Of a stretch of 64,000 bases of DNA, positions 1 through 9,107 are shown piece after piece (the first letter of the stretch is position 1; each line of letters begins with the position of its first letter). Location: contig CAVQZA010000005.1 in the NCBI GenBank assembly GCA_963718355.1, positions 1-64,000 of the forward strand, given 5' to 3'. The stretch is from CAVQZA01 sp963718355. GTDB lineage: Bacteria; Actinomycetota; Thermoleophilia; Gaiellales; Gaiellaceae. The position numbers were made by a program, and so were the translations under genes. The notes beneath the pieces are model-generated. The model was not told the origin of the DNA. It made no database searches and saw only the letters and a list, made by a program, of their open reading frames with translations.

Positions 1-268
1 ATCCAAGCGGATCTGTAGTGCGTCGAGCGAATAAGACTGCTCCAAAGTAAGTGCGCACGCCTGCCCATTCATCGTGTGGTGCGTTCGGCGGCGACGGGCC
101 GTGCTCACGGTTCAGGAATGCCGTTTGATCGAGGTGACGGACGTAGGCTGTGAGTGGGCGGTGTCCGGGTCTGTTGTCCCAGGTTTCTGGGATGGTGGGA
201 GTGCGTGTGGAGGGTCAGGCTGACTGGGACGGGCAGATGAGCTGCTCCGAGAGACAGAGGAGAGTTTG

Positions 269-581
269 ATGGTCGCGAGGACGTCTACCTGGTCGGGTTC
301 TGTGGAAGCACTTGAGAAGTGGGTCGAGCATGTAGCCACGCAAGTAGGCCCGTTCGTGGCGGGTCTGCCGGGGAACGCCGGTGGTGTGTTCCTGGTGGAT
401 CGCGAAACCGGTTCTGCGATGACGCTGACGCTTTGGCACAGCGAGGAGGCCGCGAAGCACAGACAAGTTCGCCGAGCAGAGCCGGGAGAGCACTGTCGCT
501 GCGACCGGAGTCGAACTCGTTGGCCGTGGTCGCTACGAGGTGGCGGCGCAGGCCGCTTCGACGGGGACGACCGGGGGCTGA
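269..581 (+). pseudogene. ABM-like (dimeric alpha/beta barrel) protein, frameshifted
   Basis: The ATG at 269 has AGGAG six bases upstream. The first 65 codons read like a small antibiotic-biosynthesis-monooxygenase-type protein (helix near residues 10-25, strand GGVFLVD, then TLTLWHSEEAAKH). Around 457-462 the reading continues sensibly only after a one-base shift: KFAEQSRESTVAATGVELVG in the shifted frame, then GRGRYEVAAQ and a TGA at 579-581. Without the shift the frame runs into basic, low-quality sequence and on into the LuxR gene. I read this as a small ABM gene with one extra base, in an operon with the regulator that starts 3 bases after its stop. The frame break is visible directly; the function is inferred from fold-like patterns only. 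Confidence 0.6.
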
Positions 582-583
582 GG

Positions 584-1699
584 GTGAAGGGGCCGGCGCT
601 CGACAACCTCGAGGACGCAATCGCGGAGGCGTGCCGCTTGGGGCTGGAGCCCGACGCGCTGCGGGAGCGTGTGTTGCCTCGGCTACGCCGAGCGGTGCCG
701 GTAGACGCGCTGTGGTGGGCGACCGTCGATCCGGCGACGCTCTTGTTCACAGGCGCGTATCGCGAGGAGATCCCCGAAGAGTCCGGCCCCTATTTCATTG
801 AGAACGAGTTCCTCGGTAGCGACCACAACAAGTGGGTCGAGCTGGCGCGTGATCAGCAGGGCGTTCGAACGCTGCTCGATGCGACCGACGGCGATCTCAG
901 CAGGAGCGGTCGCTATCGGGACATCTTCCAGCCACTCGGCTTGGCCGACGAGCTGCGCGCCGTGCTCAGAACGCAGGGCACCTGCTGGGGCTACATCTGT
1001 CTCCACCGCGAGGGGCCATCTGGCTTCTCGCCGGAGGAGACGGCGTTCATCAAACGGATCGCCCCGCACATCGCGGAGGGGATCAGGCTCGGCCTGCTGA
1101 TCAACAGTCTCGAGCTCGGCTATCCCACAGACGCCCCGGGCCTGCTGCTACTCACCCCCGACGGTTCCCTCACTGCGACGAACTCGGCCGCCGACCAGTG
1201 GCTGGACGAGCTGCGAACGCCTTCCTCGCCCGACACCCTGCTGCCAATCGAGGTACAGGCAGTCGCGGGGATGCTTCGTGGAATCTCCGATGAGCGCAGG
1301 ACGCTGCCCCGGTTGCGCGTGAAGACCCGTGCCGGACGCTGGGCTGTGCTCCACGCGTCGTGGCTGGCGGCCGACGAAACCACCATCGCCGTGATCATCG
1401 AACAGGCCGCGCCGAGAGAGATCGCGCCGCTCCTGATGGCCGCCCATGGACTCACCAAACAGGAGCGCACGGTTACCGGCCTCGTCTGCAAGGGCAACTC
1501 CACCCGCGAAATCGCAGAACACCTCCACCTGACACAGAACACCGTGCAAGACCACCTCAAGTCGGTGTTCAACAAGACCGGTGTACGCAGCCGCCGCGAA
1601 CTAGTCGCGACGATCTTGAAACAGGACTACCTCCCACGCGCCAAAGCCAGTCAGCCGATCGGACGCACCGGCTTCTTCGCCCCACCTCCAAATCCGTAG
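584..1699 (+). CDS. LuxR-family transcriptional regulator with GAF-like sensor region
   Basis: A 371-residue protein from a GTG at 584. The C-terminal LuxR/NarL helix-turn-helix spans about residues 288-341 (LTKQERTVTGLVCKGNSTRE, then IAEHLHLTQNTVQDHLKSVF). The N-terminal 230 residues resemble the GAF/PAS-like region of stand-alone actinobacterial LuxR proteins (EACRLGLEPDALRERVLPRL, DALWWATVDP, FSPEETAFIKRIAPHI). There is no receiver domain, so it is probably a ligand- or protein-sensing one-component regulator. The frame stays open upstream through the ABM gene, which could suggest a 476-residue protein, but the GTG at 584 right after the ABM stop fits the family length better. The partner signal is unknown. 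Confidence 0.85.
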   Translation: MKGPALDNLEDAIAEACRLGLEPDALRERVLPRLRRAVPVDALWWATVDPATLLFTGAYREEIPEESGPYFIENEFLGSDHNKWVELARDQQGVRTLLDATDGDLSRSGRYRDIFQPLGLADELRAVLRTQGTCWGYICLHREGPSGFSPEETAFIKRIAPHIAEGIRLGLLINSLELGYPTDAPGLLLLTPDGSLTATNSAADQWLDELRTPSSPDTLLPIEVQAVAGMLRGISDERRTLPRLRVKTRAGRWAVLHASWLAADETTIAVIIEQAAPREIAPLLMAAHGLTKQERTVTGLVCKGNSTREIAEHLHLTQNTVQDHLKSVFNKTGVRSRRELVATILKQDYLPRAKASQPIGRTGFFAPPPNP

Positions 1700-1730
1700 A
1701 CGGACGATCCGGGGGCTGACCCTCGCCTGC

Positions 1731-1934
1731 TCGAGCGTACTCTCGCTTGAAGTCCTGAAAGCGTGTCACGCTTCGGTGCTACGGCAGGGATCCGACGGCA
1801 GCGACTCCAAGCCCGGGGCACTGGTATGCGCGCGTCGCCCGTTTTACTGACCCACGCTTGACACACGTCCGCAAACCCGCTCCAGCGAAGCGACCTCATC
1901 AGAGGGTCCGGCCCCGGTGAGGTGGTTTCGGCCT
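1731..1934 (+). repeat. Dispersed repeat R1, with extended left arm
   Basis: The core is at 1842-1918: TTTACTGACCCACGCTTGACACAC, then CGCAAACCCGCTCCAGCGAAG and CGACCTCATCAGAGGGTCC. It lacks about 15 bases of the first hairpin (the GGGATTGCGGAG segment). The left arm at 1731-1841 closely matches the left arm of R10 (31872-31992), including GAGCGTACTCTCGCTTGAA and a shared GATCCGACGGCA block. It lies in the convergent gap between the LuxR gene and the minus-strand AfsR-type pseudogene, 34 bases from the latter's stop. Confidence 0.8.
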
Positions 1935-1967
1935 GCGGTGCGGGATCCAGTTCGCGGGCGCTGCCAG

Positions 1968-4800
1968 TCAGCTGAGGGTGTCGAGGGCGAGGGCGACGGC
2001 CTCGTCGGCCGTCAGCGCGCGGCCTTGTTCCCAGGCTCGAGAGAAGGTGTCTTCGTCGAGTTGTTCGTGGATGAGGGCGAGTGTCTTGTCGCGGTTCTTT
2101 GCGAACCAAGGAGGACTCGCGCCGATCTCCTCCATGAGAGTCGTCGAGCCGGAGAGAACCTGAGTTGCGGTCGCTGCCTGTCCCGCGTGGGCGAGGACGC
2201 TGGCGAAGCGAGCGACGGCGGCTGCGATCAAGAGGAGATCGTTGAGGTTGTGGAGGATCCGATAGCTCTCCTTCAGCATCGAGGCGGCGTCCTCGAGCCG
2301 TCCTTCGTCGACGGCGTAGTCGGCGAGGTTGGCTGAGGGCTATCCCCTGGAGGTATTCGTCGTGTGTTGCGCGTGCCTGGCGGAGGTTTGACTCGCCCTG
2401 CTCTCGGGCCCGTTCGAGTTCGCCGCCTTCGTAGTACGCCCAGGCAAGCGATCGAGTCGCGCGCTGGGCGTAATGCTCGTCGCCACACTCGCGGAATCGC
2501 CGTGCGCTTTCGTCGTAGAGCTGCTGCGCTTTGGCCCAGTCGCCTTCTTGCCCGATCGCGTAGGCGGACATCAGCATGGCGAAGGCGGTGCCCCAAGCGT
2601 CTCCGTGCGCACGGTTGAGGGCGAGCGCCTCCTCGGCCCAGCGTCTGCCCATCGCAACGTCTCCACTCGTGAGCGCCATGTCGGCGGCTCCGCTGAGAGT
2701 CTTGGCGCGCGCCAGCGTTGGGTGTCCGTCGCCGCGCAGCGCGCTTTCGAGACGACGCCGGCCCTCCACCAGGTACCCCCTTTGATCCCAGAATCGCCAA
2801 AGCGCGGCAGCGAGCCGAAGGACGCCCTCTGTCTCGCCTGAGGCCTCGAGCCGGTCGAAGGCCTGTCGGAAGTTGTCGTGATCGCGGTCGAGCCGGTCGA
2901 GCCACTCCGTGTGGCTCCCGGTTCCGACCAGATTCAGCTCGGCCTCCTCGGCGAGTGCCAGGAAGTACTCCGCGTGGTGGCGCCGACCATCGCGTCGTAC
3001 TTCCGCAGACTTCTCGAACCGTTCGGATGCGTACTCTCGGATCGTCTCCAGCATCGTGAATCGCGGCTCTTTGTCAGTGCCGTCCAGGCGAGTTAGGCCG
3101 CTGTCGGTCAACGCTGCAAGCCGATCGACCACGTCGAGGGCGTCGCCGCAGACACTCTGCGCCGCTGAAATCGAGCACCCTCCTGCGAACACCGCGAGCC
3201 GCATAAACAGCTGTTGCTCCGGCGGCTCGAGGAGGTCGTAGCTCCAGTCGATCGTTGCGCGGAGAGTGCGCTGGCGCTCGGGTGCGTCGCGGCTCCTCCT
3301 GAAGCAGCAACAGACGGTGGTCGAGCCGCTCCAGCAGGGCCGCCGGAGGCAAGACGCCTACGCGCGTGGCGGCAAGCTCGATCGCAAGCGGCAGACCGTC
3401 GAGTGCCACGCAGATGGCCGCGACGGAGCCTGCGTTGGCGGAGGTGACGCCGAACTCCGGCCGGACCGCTCGCGCGCGAGACTCGAACAGCGCGACCGAC
3501 TCGCACAGAAGCAGGCGTTCCGCGTCCTCTGAGCCAGTGGGCGTCTCGAGCGGCGCAGACGGGATAGACGCGCTCGGCAGAGAGGCGAAGCGGAGCGCGG
3601 CTCGTCACCAGGAGCTTCACGTCGGGTGCGGCGCCTGCGATCGCCGCGACCGACGGTGCGGCAGCGAGGACATGCTCGAAGTTGTCGAGTACAAGCAGGA
3701 GCTCGCGGTCGTGCAGATGCCGGCCGAGCTCTTCGGCGACGGTGTCTTCACTCGTCGCGCGGGACACCGAGGGCGCGCGCCACGGTCGTCAGCACGAGAT
3801 CGGAATCCTGGAGCGATGCGAGGCCGACAAATGCGACGCCGTCGGTGAAATCACCGAGGAGCTCGGCGGCAACCTGGATGGCCAGCCGCGTCTTGCCGGT
3901 CCCACCGGTGCCGGTCAGCGTGACGAGACGGACCGCCGGTCGCCGGAGCATGTCCATCACCTCCCGGATCTCGCGCGCGCGCCCGACGAGGGGTGTCGCC
4001 TGAGGCGGCAAGCTCGCCGGGGCCGTCGCGAGGTTGCGCGGCGCCGAAACGGCATCGGGAACTGAAAGCTCGGGATCGTGATTCAGGATTTGACGCTCTA
4101 GACGCTGCAGCTTCTGATCTGGCTCGATCCCGAGCTCGTGGACTAATGCCCGTCGTGTTTCCTGGTAGACCTGGAGCGCCTCGGCCTGGCGCCCTGAGCG
4201 GTAGAGCGCGAGCATGAGCTGGCCGCGCAGTCGCTCATGCTGCGGGTACTGGGCGATGAGGGTTTCCAGCTCGGCGATCACGGCGCTTTGTCGGGCGAGC
4301 TGAAGGTCCGCGTCGATCCGTTCGACCAGTGCCGCCAGCCGTAGTCCGTCGAGCCGTTCGATCTCCGCCAGCGCGAACTGGTCGTAGGCGAAATCGGCTA
4401 GCGGCGGCCCACGCCAGAGGGCGAGGGCTGCGCCGAGCGCATCTGCTGCGTGTGCGGGATCCCCGGCAATCAGCGCCCGCCGCCCGTCCTCTACCAACTG
4501 GTTGAAGCGGTCGAGATCGAGCTCGCCGGGCTCGACCCGCAGCTCGTAGGCACGCCCGCGCGTGACTAGCACGCCCTCGCCGAGGAGACGCCGCAGCTTC
4601 GAGACGTAATTCTGGAGAACCTTCCCTGCGCTAGTCGAGCGCGACTCGCCCCAGAGCTGGTCGATCAGCCGATCGGTGGAGACCGCCTCGTTGGCGTGGA
4701 TGAGCAGTAGGGCCAGGAGCGCGCGTTGCTTGCCGCTCCCCAGGACGACTTCGACGCCGTCCTTGGTGACGGCGAATGACCCCAGGATGCGGTATTGCAT
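1968..4800 (-). pseudogene. AfsR/SARP-type regulator (BTAD, NB-ARC-like ATPase, TPR), multiply frameshifted
   Basis: Starts at 4800 (MQYRILGSFAVTKDG). The N-terminal winged helix is at residues 1-95 (RALLALLLIHANEAVSTDRL) and a BTAD helical domain follows to about 245. The ATPase P-loop LTGTGGTGKTRLA comes next, then a Walker-B-like LLLVLDNFEHVL, ATPase-lid motifs (ALDGLPLAIELAATRVGVLP) and TPR-like repeats to the stop at 1968. Continuity needs frame changes near 3755, 3560, 3297 and 2330. All pieces join into one protein of about 940 residues typical of the family, so it was recently one gene. The four breaks are either decay or base-calling errors. If intact it would be a cytoplasmic transcriptional activator. 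Its promoter would lie in the 132-base gap shared divergently with the secreted-protein gene at 4933. Confidence 0.8.
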
Positions 4801-4932
4801 GTCTTGTGGCCCCGATCCGACGCTACCACTGTCAACGGCGAAGCGATACTGGCGGTGAGTGCGCGATGAGCGATTCGAGACCGCTCTCCCTCAGGTTTGC
4901 GGGACGCAGTTCCCACCGACTGGAGGTACGAG

Positions 4933-5385
4933 ATGCGCATCTTCGGATTGATCCTCGCGCTTGTCCTGGCGGGCAGCATCGCAGCCGCGGCCAAGGCGCA
5001 CGACGGACCCAGCTCGCCTAACCCGCGAAGCGGAACGCTCCATCTGACTAAGGAGTGCTCGGAGTACACCGGCCTGGCCGACTCCTTCTGCACGATCACG
5101 TCCTCGAACCTCACGCCGATCACCCCCGGCTCGAGAGTCGTGTATCTCCAAGCCGCAGGCCAGACCTCGCTCGACAGTGACATCGTGCTCGTCGTCAGCC
5201 CCGGCAACTACGCGCTCGGCCATGTCACGCTCGATCTCGCAACCGGTATCGGCGAGGTCACGCTCTCGGGCGGCTCGGGGCAGTTCGCCTCGTTCCGCGC
5301 GAAAGTGCGCGTGACGCCTCCGGGTGGGGTCAACGGGGCCGACTGGGCCTGGGACGGGAAGTACCGCTTCGGTCCGCAGAACTAA
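4933..5385 (+). CDS. Secreted protein, possible allene-oxide-cyclase-like barrel
   Basis: A 150-residue protein. The ATG at 4933 is preceded by GGAGGT with six bases of spacing, which I prefer to the upstream in-frame start at 4897. It has a Sec-type signal peptide (MRIFGLILALVLAGSIAAAA), probably cleaved near residue 23. The mature part is beta-rich with two cysteines (LTKECSEYTG, DSFCTITSS) and a glycine-rich core (DLATGIGEVTLSGGSGQF) ending in a WDGKYRFG motif. This pattern resembles small secreted barrel proteins common in soil actinobacteria, but I cannot assign a reaction. It is read divergently from the AfsR-type pseudogene. Confidence 0.75.
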   Translation: MRIFGLILALVLAGSIAAAAKAHDGPSSPNPRSGTLHLTKECSEYTGLADSFCTITSSNLTPITPGSRVVYLQAAGQTSLDSDIVLVVSPGNYALGHVTLDLATGIGEVTLSGGSGQFASFRAKVRVTPPGGVNGADWAWDGKYRFGPQN

Positions 5386-5529
5386 GCCGAGCGCTACTTT
5401 CGAATCGGGCGGCTCGCTGAACGACAGCGAGCCGCCCCAAGGCACCGGCTTGGTCTCCGTAGCAGCGCTCGAGACAGGGGCCCGAGCCGGCTCGCGGCGG
5501 AGCGCCGGCCGGGTGCGCGCGCTCTCGGA

Positions 5530-5618
5530 TTTACTTGACACACGCTTGACACACCGCCCGGAAATCTGGCTCCAGCAAAGGGATTGCGGAGGGACCACAT
5601 CATAGGGTCGGGCCCGGT
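5530..5618 (+). repeat. Dispersed repeat R2
   Basis: A near-consensus copy: TTTACTTGACACACGCTTGA, then CACACCGCCCGG, CTCCAGCAAAGGGATTGCGG and GGGACCACATCATAGGGTC, ending GGGCCCGG. It follows a plus-strand gene and precedes a plus-strand gene. Confidence 0.9.
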
Positions 5619-5711
5619 TAGTGGCCTCGGGCTGGGGCGCGTATGAGGCGAGGTCGGCCCGAACTCGGCAGGGAGCGGAACCCGAGTCCTGCGCGTGCCG
5701 TGAGATGTGTG

Positions 5712-5993
5712 ATGTCGCCGCGCCTACACTTACCTAATGCGGCGCGCCCGCCAAGCCATTCGCGCCGCCCGCAGTCTGGCGCTCGACGTCGCATTCCGCG
5801 GCCCCTCCGATTGGTTGTTGTGCTTGGCCTCTTGCCGATCCCAGGCCCATTCGACGAGGCCGTCGTACTTGTGGGTTCCTTGCTCCTCTTCGTCTTCTAC
5901 CGCACCGAGATGCGAGAGGCCTGGCGCGACGCCAGCCCTCGCCCAGGCCCAGTCGCGGGGGCAGCTCGGCGCGCCGCCGGACGCCCGCGTTGA
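5712..5993 (+). CDS. Small membrane protein, start or frame uncertain
   Basis: The C-terminal 55 residues are convincing: one hydrophobic segment VVVLGLLPIPGPFDEAVVLV, then GSLLLFVFYRTEMREAW. This PIPGPFDE-plus-EAW pattern is seen in short membrane proteins of related actinobacteria. The N-terminus is less sure. This frame allows an ATG at 5712, but a better N-terminus (MRRARQAIRAARSLALDVAF) starts at 5737 in another frame and would need a one-base shift near 5800. Function unknown. Confidence 0.5.
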   Translation: MSPRLHLPNAARPPSHSRRPQSGARRRIPRPLRLVVVLGLLPIPGPFDEAVVLVGSLLLFVFYRTEMREAWRDASPRPGPVAGAARRAAGRPR

Positions 5994-6044
5994 CACACAT
6001 CGGCAGAAGTGCAAACGTGATTTGCGACTCGAAAAGGAGGAGAG

Positions 6045-6398
6045 ATGGCAGGTAGCCGCGAGGATGCATCTTTGATCGTCGAGTTGGCGAAGTGGGGCAC
6101 GATGACGGGCGTTGCAGAGGCGTCGAGGGCTATCTACGCCGATGACTTCGACGCGACGGCGGCCAACGTGAGCGATCCGCACGTACACACCATCCTTAAT
6201 TTCAACGAGACGATCGGGACGCTGGTGAAGAACGGCCTGCTCGACCGTGATCTGGTCTACGACTGGCTGTGGTTCGTGGGATCGTGGGAACGCGTTGGGC
6301 CGGCTGCGCTTCGGGCGCGAGAGGAGGCCGGCGTCGCCCAGTTGTATGAGAACTACGAAGCGCTCGCGACCGAGCAGCGCGACCTCCAGCCCGCCTAA
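6045..6398 (+). CDS. Hypothetical protein, DUF4760-like
   Basis: A 117-residue, mostly helical, acidic protein with an excellent ribosome-binding site (AAAGGAGGAGAG) ending just before the ATG. There is no signal peptide or membrane segment. Recognisable stretches are VKNGLLDRDLVYDWLWFVGS and a C-terminal VAQLYENYEAL helix. The layout (negatively charged helix, GLLD, W-rich segment) is reminiscent of DUF4760-type proteins, but that is a resemblance only. It stands alone between the small membrane protein and a minus-strand gene. Confidence 0.75.
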   Translation: MAGSREDASLIVELAKWGTMTGVAEASRAIYADDFDATAANVSDPHVHTILNFNETIGTLVKNGLLDRDLVYDWLWFVGSWERVGPAALRAREEAGVAQLYENYEALATEQRDLQPA

Positions 6399-6630
6399 TA
6401 ACTAAGACCCCTGCCTTTATGGTCCGTCTAGGGGGAGCCCTCTTTGGGGGGTGGCCCTCCCGATCTGCTTCCGGGGCCGGGTGCTGCGGTCCGCTGCACT
6501 AGCGTGCGGTCGCACTGCGAAAGCCGCACCAGACCTTGGCTCAAGCTCGCGTCGGTCAGACATTGGTGAGCGCGACGCACCTATCGAAGCAATCGACGGT
6601 CCGAAGATGGCGCTAGGTCGTCGCCCTGGC

Positions 6631-7464
6631 CTAGGGCGCGCCGGGGTCGGGTTTCCCTTTGGCCCCTCCAAGGTTCTGGCAGTCGACCCGCTGCTGCGGC
6701 GACAGCGCGTTGGCGGCCTTGCACTTGATGTATGTCCGGTGGGTGCGGGCGAGGTCGGGGATGATCGACGGCCACGGGTAGAGGACGAGGTGGATCAGCA
6801 GCATCACGAGCCCGGCAGCTACGACGAGCGCGAGGACACGGAGGCGACGTTCGAGGCTGCGTACGGTCGAGAAGAGCGTGGGGAACGGCACGTCAACGGC
6901 GAAGCGTTTCGGCCACGCAACCAGGCTCGGGATGAGTACCCAGAACACGAGGATCAGCCCGTAGAGAGTCCAGCCGACGGGATACTTGTCGATCTCACTT
7001 GTGGCCGCCACGGTTGCCGTACTCGCACCGATGACGAGGAGCGCACACGCGAAATAGGCGATGGCGCTGATCTCTCGTAGAGGTGTCGTTGAGCGGGTGA
7101 AGCGGCCGCCAACGGCCGTCCGGTAGGGGAGCGCTTGGTCGCCGCGAAGGTCCTCTCCGAGTGGCTCGCCTTGGGGCCCCTTCTTCGGAAGGACACCGGT
7201 TCTCGTCTTCGGATAGCGAAGCGCGCTGTAGAGACAGAGGACGATGACGCCCGTGACCACGAGCGCCAACCAGGGCCGGTCGTATTCGAGCGCGCCGGTA
7301 GTGCCGGAGATCGTGGGGAACGGCGCGCTTCCCTTCCCAAAGGCGGCCCAGAACTCGGGCACAAGCACGATCACCGCGAACGAGAACCACACGCCGTATC
7401 CCCACGCCTCACGCCGGCTGAAGCCGTTGAAGTGCGTAGTCCACCAGCGCTTCAAGGTGTTCAC
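6631..7464 (-). CDS. Integral membrane protein of unknown function
   Basis: A 277-residue protein from a GTG at 7464, with GGAGGG upstream on the minus strand. About five hydrophobic segments are visible (YGVWFSFAVIVLVPEF; WLALVVTGVIVLCLY; AIAYFACALLVIGAS; VGWTLYGLILVFWVLIPSLV; LALVVAAGLVMLLIHLVL). A soluble charged loop lies between segments 2 and 3, and the short C-terminal tail has two cysteines (IKCKAAN, VDCQNLGG). No family motif was recognised. It is a single gene with no obvious operon partner. Confidence 0.75.
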   Translation of the reverse strand: MNTLKRWWTTHFNGFSRREAWGYGVWFSFAVIVLVPEFWAAFGKGSAPFPTISGTTGALEYDRPWLALVVTGVIVLCLYSALRYPKTRTGVLPKKGPQGEPLGEDLRGDQALPYRTAVGGRFTRSTTPLREISAIAYFACALLVIGASTATVAATSEIDKYPVGWTLYGLILVFWVLIPSLVAWPKRFAVDVPFPTLFSTVRSLERRLRVLALVVAAGLVMLLIHLVLYPWPSIIPDLARTHRTYIKCKAANALSPQQRVDCQNLGGAKGKPDPGAP

Positions 7465-7879
7465 GTTTGAGCCCTCCTTCGCCGAGACGATCGCAGCAAA
7501 ACTCGGATACCCGCCTTGGTCATCGGAGGAGCTGGTATGTGCCGGAGATTAGGTGATTGCGCCGCGGGTGTCCGGGATCGGCGCAAGGTGCCGACGTGGA
7601 TATATCAGGCACGAAGGTCGAGAAGGTCCCGATCTCGTGTTGAGACGGAATCACGCAGCAGGGCGTGGCGGCGTCGGCTTCTCGTTCGCGCTCCGTCCCA
7701 GTTGAGCGCGATTGTGCCGGAGTCCCGTTTGCGTGGCCCTCCCCGGAGCCGCTCAGAGACCGTCCATGTGGCCGTTCATACTCGTGTCGTGGATCGGCTT
7801 CGCATTGACGTGCAGCCGTGGGAGCGCGGCCACCAGGAGGACTACGAACACCTAGCGCTCGAACTGGGCAGCCAACGAG
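7465..7879. other. Intergenic stretch, no convincing gene
   Basis: Long basic open frames cross this region, but they are rich in Arg/Ser and look like shadows of GC-rich DNA. A short frame from 7767 (MWPFILVSWIGFALT) looks like a signal peptide but stops within 30 codons. It could be the broken 5' end of the small protein at 7880. Confidence 0.4.
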
Positions 7880-8107
7880 GTGAGTACGATCGGGACGGCC
7901 TTTACCCGCAAGGCTGCGACCGGGTACGCGAAGAAGTTCGTAACCGAGCCGATCAAGGGTGGGAACATGCCGACGGTCCTCAAGGGCGGACCAAAGGGCT
8001 ACACCTGCAAGGGCTCCGGCGAAGGGCAGAAACTCGCGGCAAGAGGCAGCTGCCTGAAGCTGACTGGGGCGGCGCCGTCGGGTTTCGGATGGTCCCCTAC
8101 CAAGTAG
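7880..8107 (+). CDS. Small hypothetical protein or C-terminal remnant
   Basis: A 75-residue frame with a Gly/Lys-rich composition and two cysteines (YTCKGSG, GSCLKLTG), ending GFGWSPTK. The composition suggests an exported protein, yet this frame has no signal peptide. A signal-like segment lies about 110 bases upstream in another frame, so this may be the 3' part of a broken secreted-protein gene. The ribosome-binding site is weak. Confidence 0.35.
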   Translation: MSTIGTAFTRKAATGYAKKFVTEPIKGGNMPTVLKGGPKGYTCKGSGEGQKLAARGSCLKLTGAAPSGFGWSPTK

Positions 8108-8115
8108 CAGCGGCG

Positions 8116-8151
8116 TCGTCTGCCCCAGTGTGCGGGAATGTTCCCTGAGCG
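8116..8151 (+). repeat. Direct repeat flanking the PadR module, left copy
   Basis: CTGCCCCAGTGTGCGGGAAT then GTTCCCTGAGCG. It matches 9466-9498 at most positions. This copy contains the perfect palindrome GGGAATGTTCCC. Together the two copies bracket the PadR/permease pair, consistent with a mobile-module boundary or a shared control site. Confidence 0.55.
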
Positions 8152-8163
8152 TCGTTGCTGTTG

Positions 8164-9087
8164 CTAGGGAGCGGCTCGGTCTGTTGTGGGGGGCGGGTTG
8201 GTGGTGAGGCGGGCGGTGAGGGAGCCGAGGGCGAGTGCGATTGTGGGGATGAGGAGGAGTAGGACGAGTCCACTGCCGAGGTTGTCGCTGACGGCGTAAG
8301 TGGTGAGGTTGGGTGAGTGGCTGTTGTGGAAGTCGCGGATGAGACCCGGGTCGTAGGGGCGGCCGTCGTGAAGGTATGTGGTTGTGACCCAGACGATGAA
8401 TGTGAGGAGGCCGGCGACGATACCGCTCCAGAGGGCGGCGCGGGTGCCCGTCTTGGCGTCTGGACTGGTGCGACCTGCGAGGGCGGCGATGCAGGCGGGG
8501 CCGAGAAGGGCGACGGCCAGAGGGAGAGCGACCCAGGCTTTCAGAGGTCCGACCGGGGTGAGGACGATCAGCCATAGGCTGCCAATCGCGAGGCCACCGA
8601 TGACGCCGTAGCGGCGGGCCCTTGTGACATGGGTTGTCTTTCCTCTGGAGAGCGCGAGGGCGCTGGCTGCGTAAACGGCCATGAGCGATAGGAAGGCGAT
8701 GACGGCCGCCCAGGTGCCGTGTCCCGATCGAAGCCCGGGGTAGTGGGTTAAGCCGTAGGTGACGAGAGCGATGGCGGCGGTGATGCCGCTGAAGACGACG
8801 AAGCGGAGGCCTTCACCGCCCCGTTCGCGTGAGGTAAGCGTCTGCAGGCTCCGAATCCGAAGCGCAGCCCAGGCGCAACCGAGACTGAAACCCCAGCGCG
8901 CCTTACGTCCGGCCACCTGATCAAGCTCGTTGCGCATTGCGCGGCCCCAGCTCTCTCGCCCAGCCGGAAGGCCACGCACAGTCAGGGCGAGCACCGCCGC
9001 GGCACCATCCTGGCCTTCCTCGCGATGCAAACTCCGCAACCCGCGCAACGACGCGGGGAGAACGCGCGTCGCGAAGAGGATCAACAC
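8164..9087 (-). CDS. PadR-associated polytopic membrane protein
   Basis: About 307 residues. It begins with a hydrophobic segment, has an early cytoplasmic block AMRNELDQVAGRKARWGFSL typical of membrane proteins encoded after PadR regulators, and about six further transmembrane helices (ITAAIALVTYGLTHY; WAAVIAFLSLMAVYAASALA; VIGGLAIGSLWLIVLTPVGP; WVALPLAVALLGPACIAALA; LWSGIVAGLLTFIVWVTTTY; LGSGLVLLLLIPTIALALGS). The start is uncertain: no ATG lies in frame. I use the GTG at 9087, but coding could begin nearer the PadR stop at 9108. The role is probably export or envelope stress under PadR control. Confidence 0.65.
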   Translation of the reverse strand: MLILFATRVLPASLRGLRSLHREEGQDGAAAVLALTVRGLPAGRESWGRAMRNELDQVAGRKARWGFSLGCAWAALRIRSLQTLTSRERGGEGLRFVVFSGITAAIALVTYGLTHYPGLRSGHGTWAAVIAFLSLMAVYAASALALSRGKTTHVTRARRYGVIGGLAIGSLWLIVLTPVGPLKAWVALPLAVALLGPACIAALAGRTSPDAKTGTRAALWSGIVAGLLTFIVWVTTTYLHDGRPYDPGLIRDFHNSHSPNLTTYAVSDNLGSGLVLLLLIPTIALALGSLTARLTTNPPPTTDRAAP

Positions 9088-9107
9088 GGCTAGGACGAAG
9101 AGGCCGC

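Noticed and set aside
50..85. Short similarity to 14854-14885 (TGCGCA.GCCTGCCC.TTCA)
   Set aside because: Only about 30 bases with several mismatches and no structure; too weak to call a repeat.
269..581. Programmed ribosomal frameshift in the ABM gene
   Set aside because: There is no slippery heptamer or downstream structure at 455-465, and other single-base breaks in the window suggest errors or decay.
7516..8148. A 210-codon plus-strand frame
   Set aside because: Arg/Ser-rich with no domain or ribosome-binding site; typical of a GC-rich shadow.
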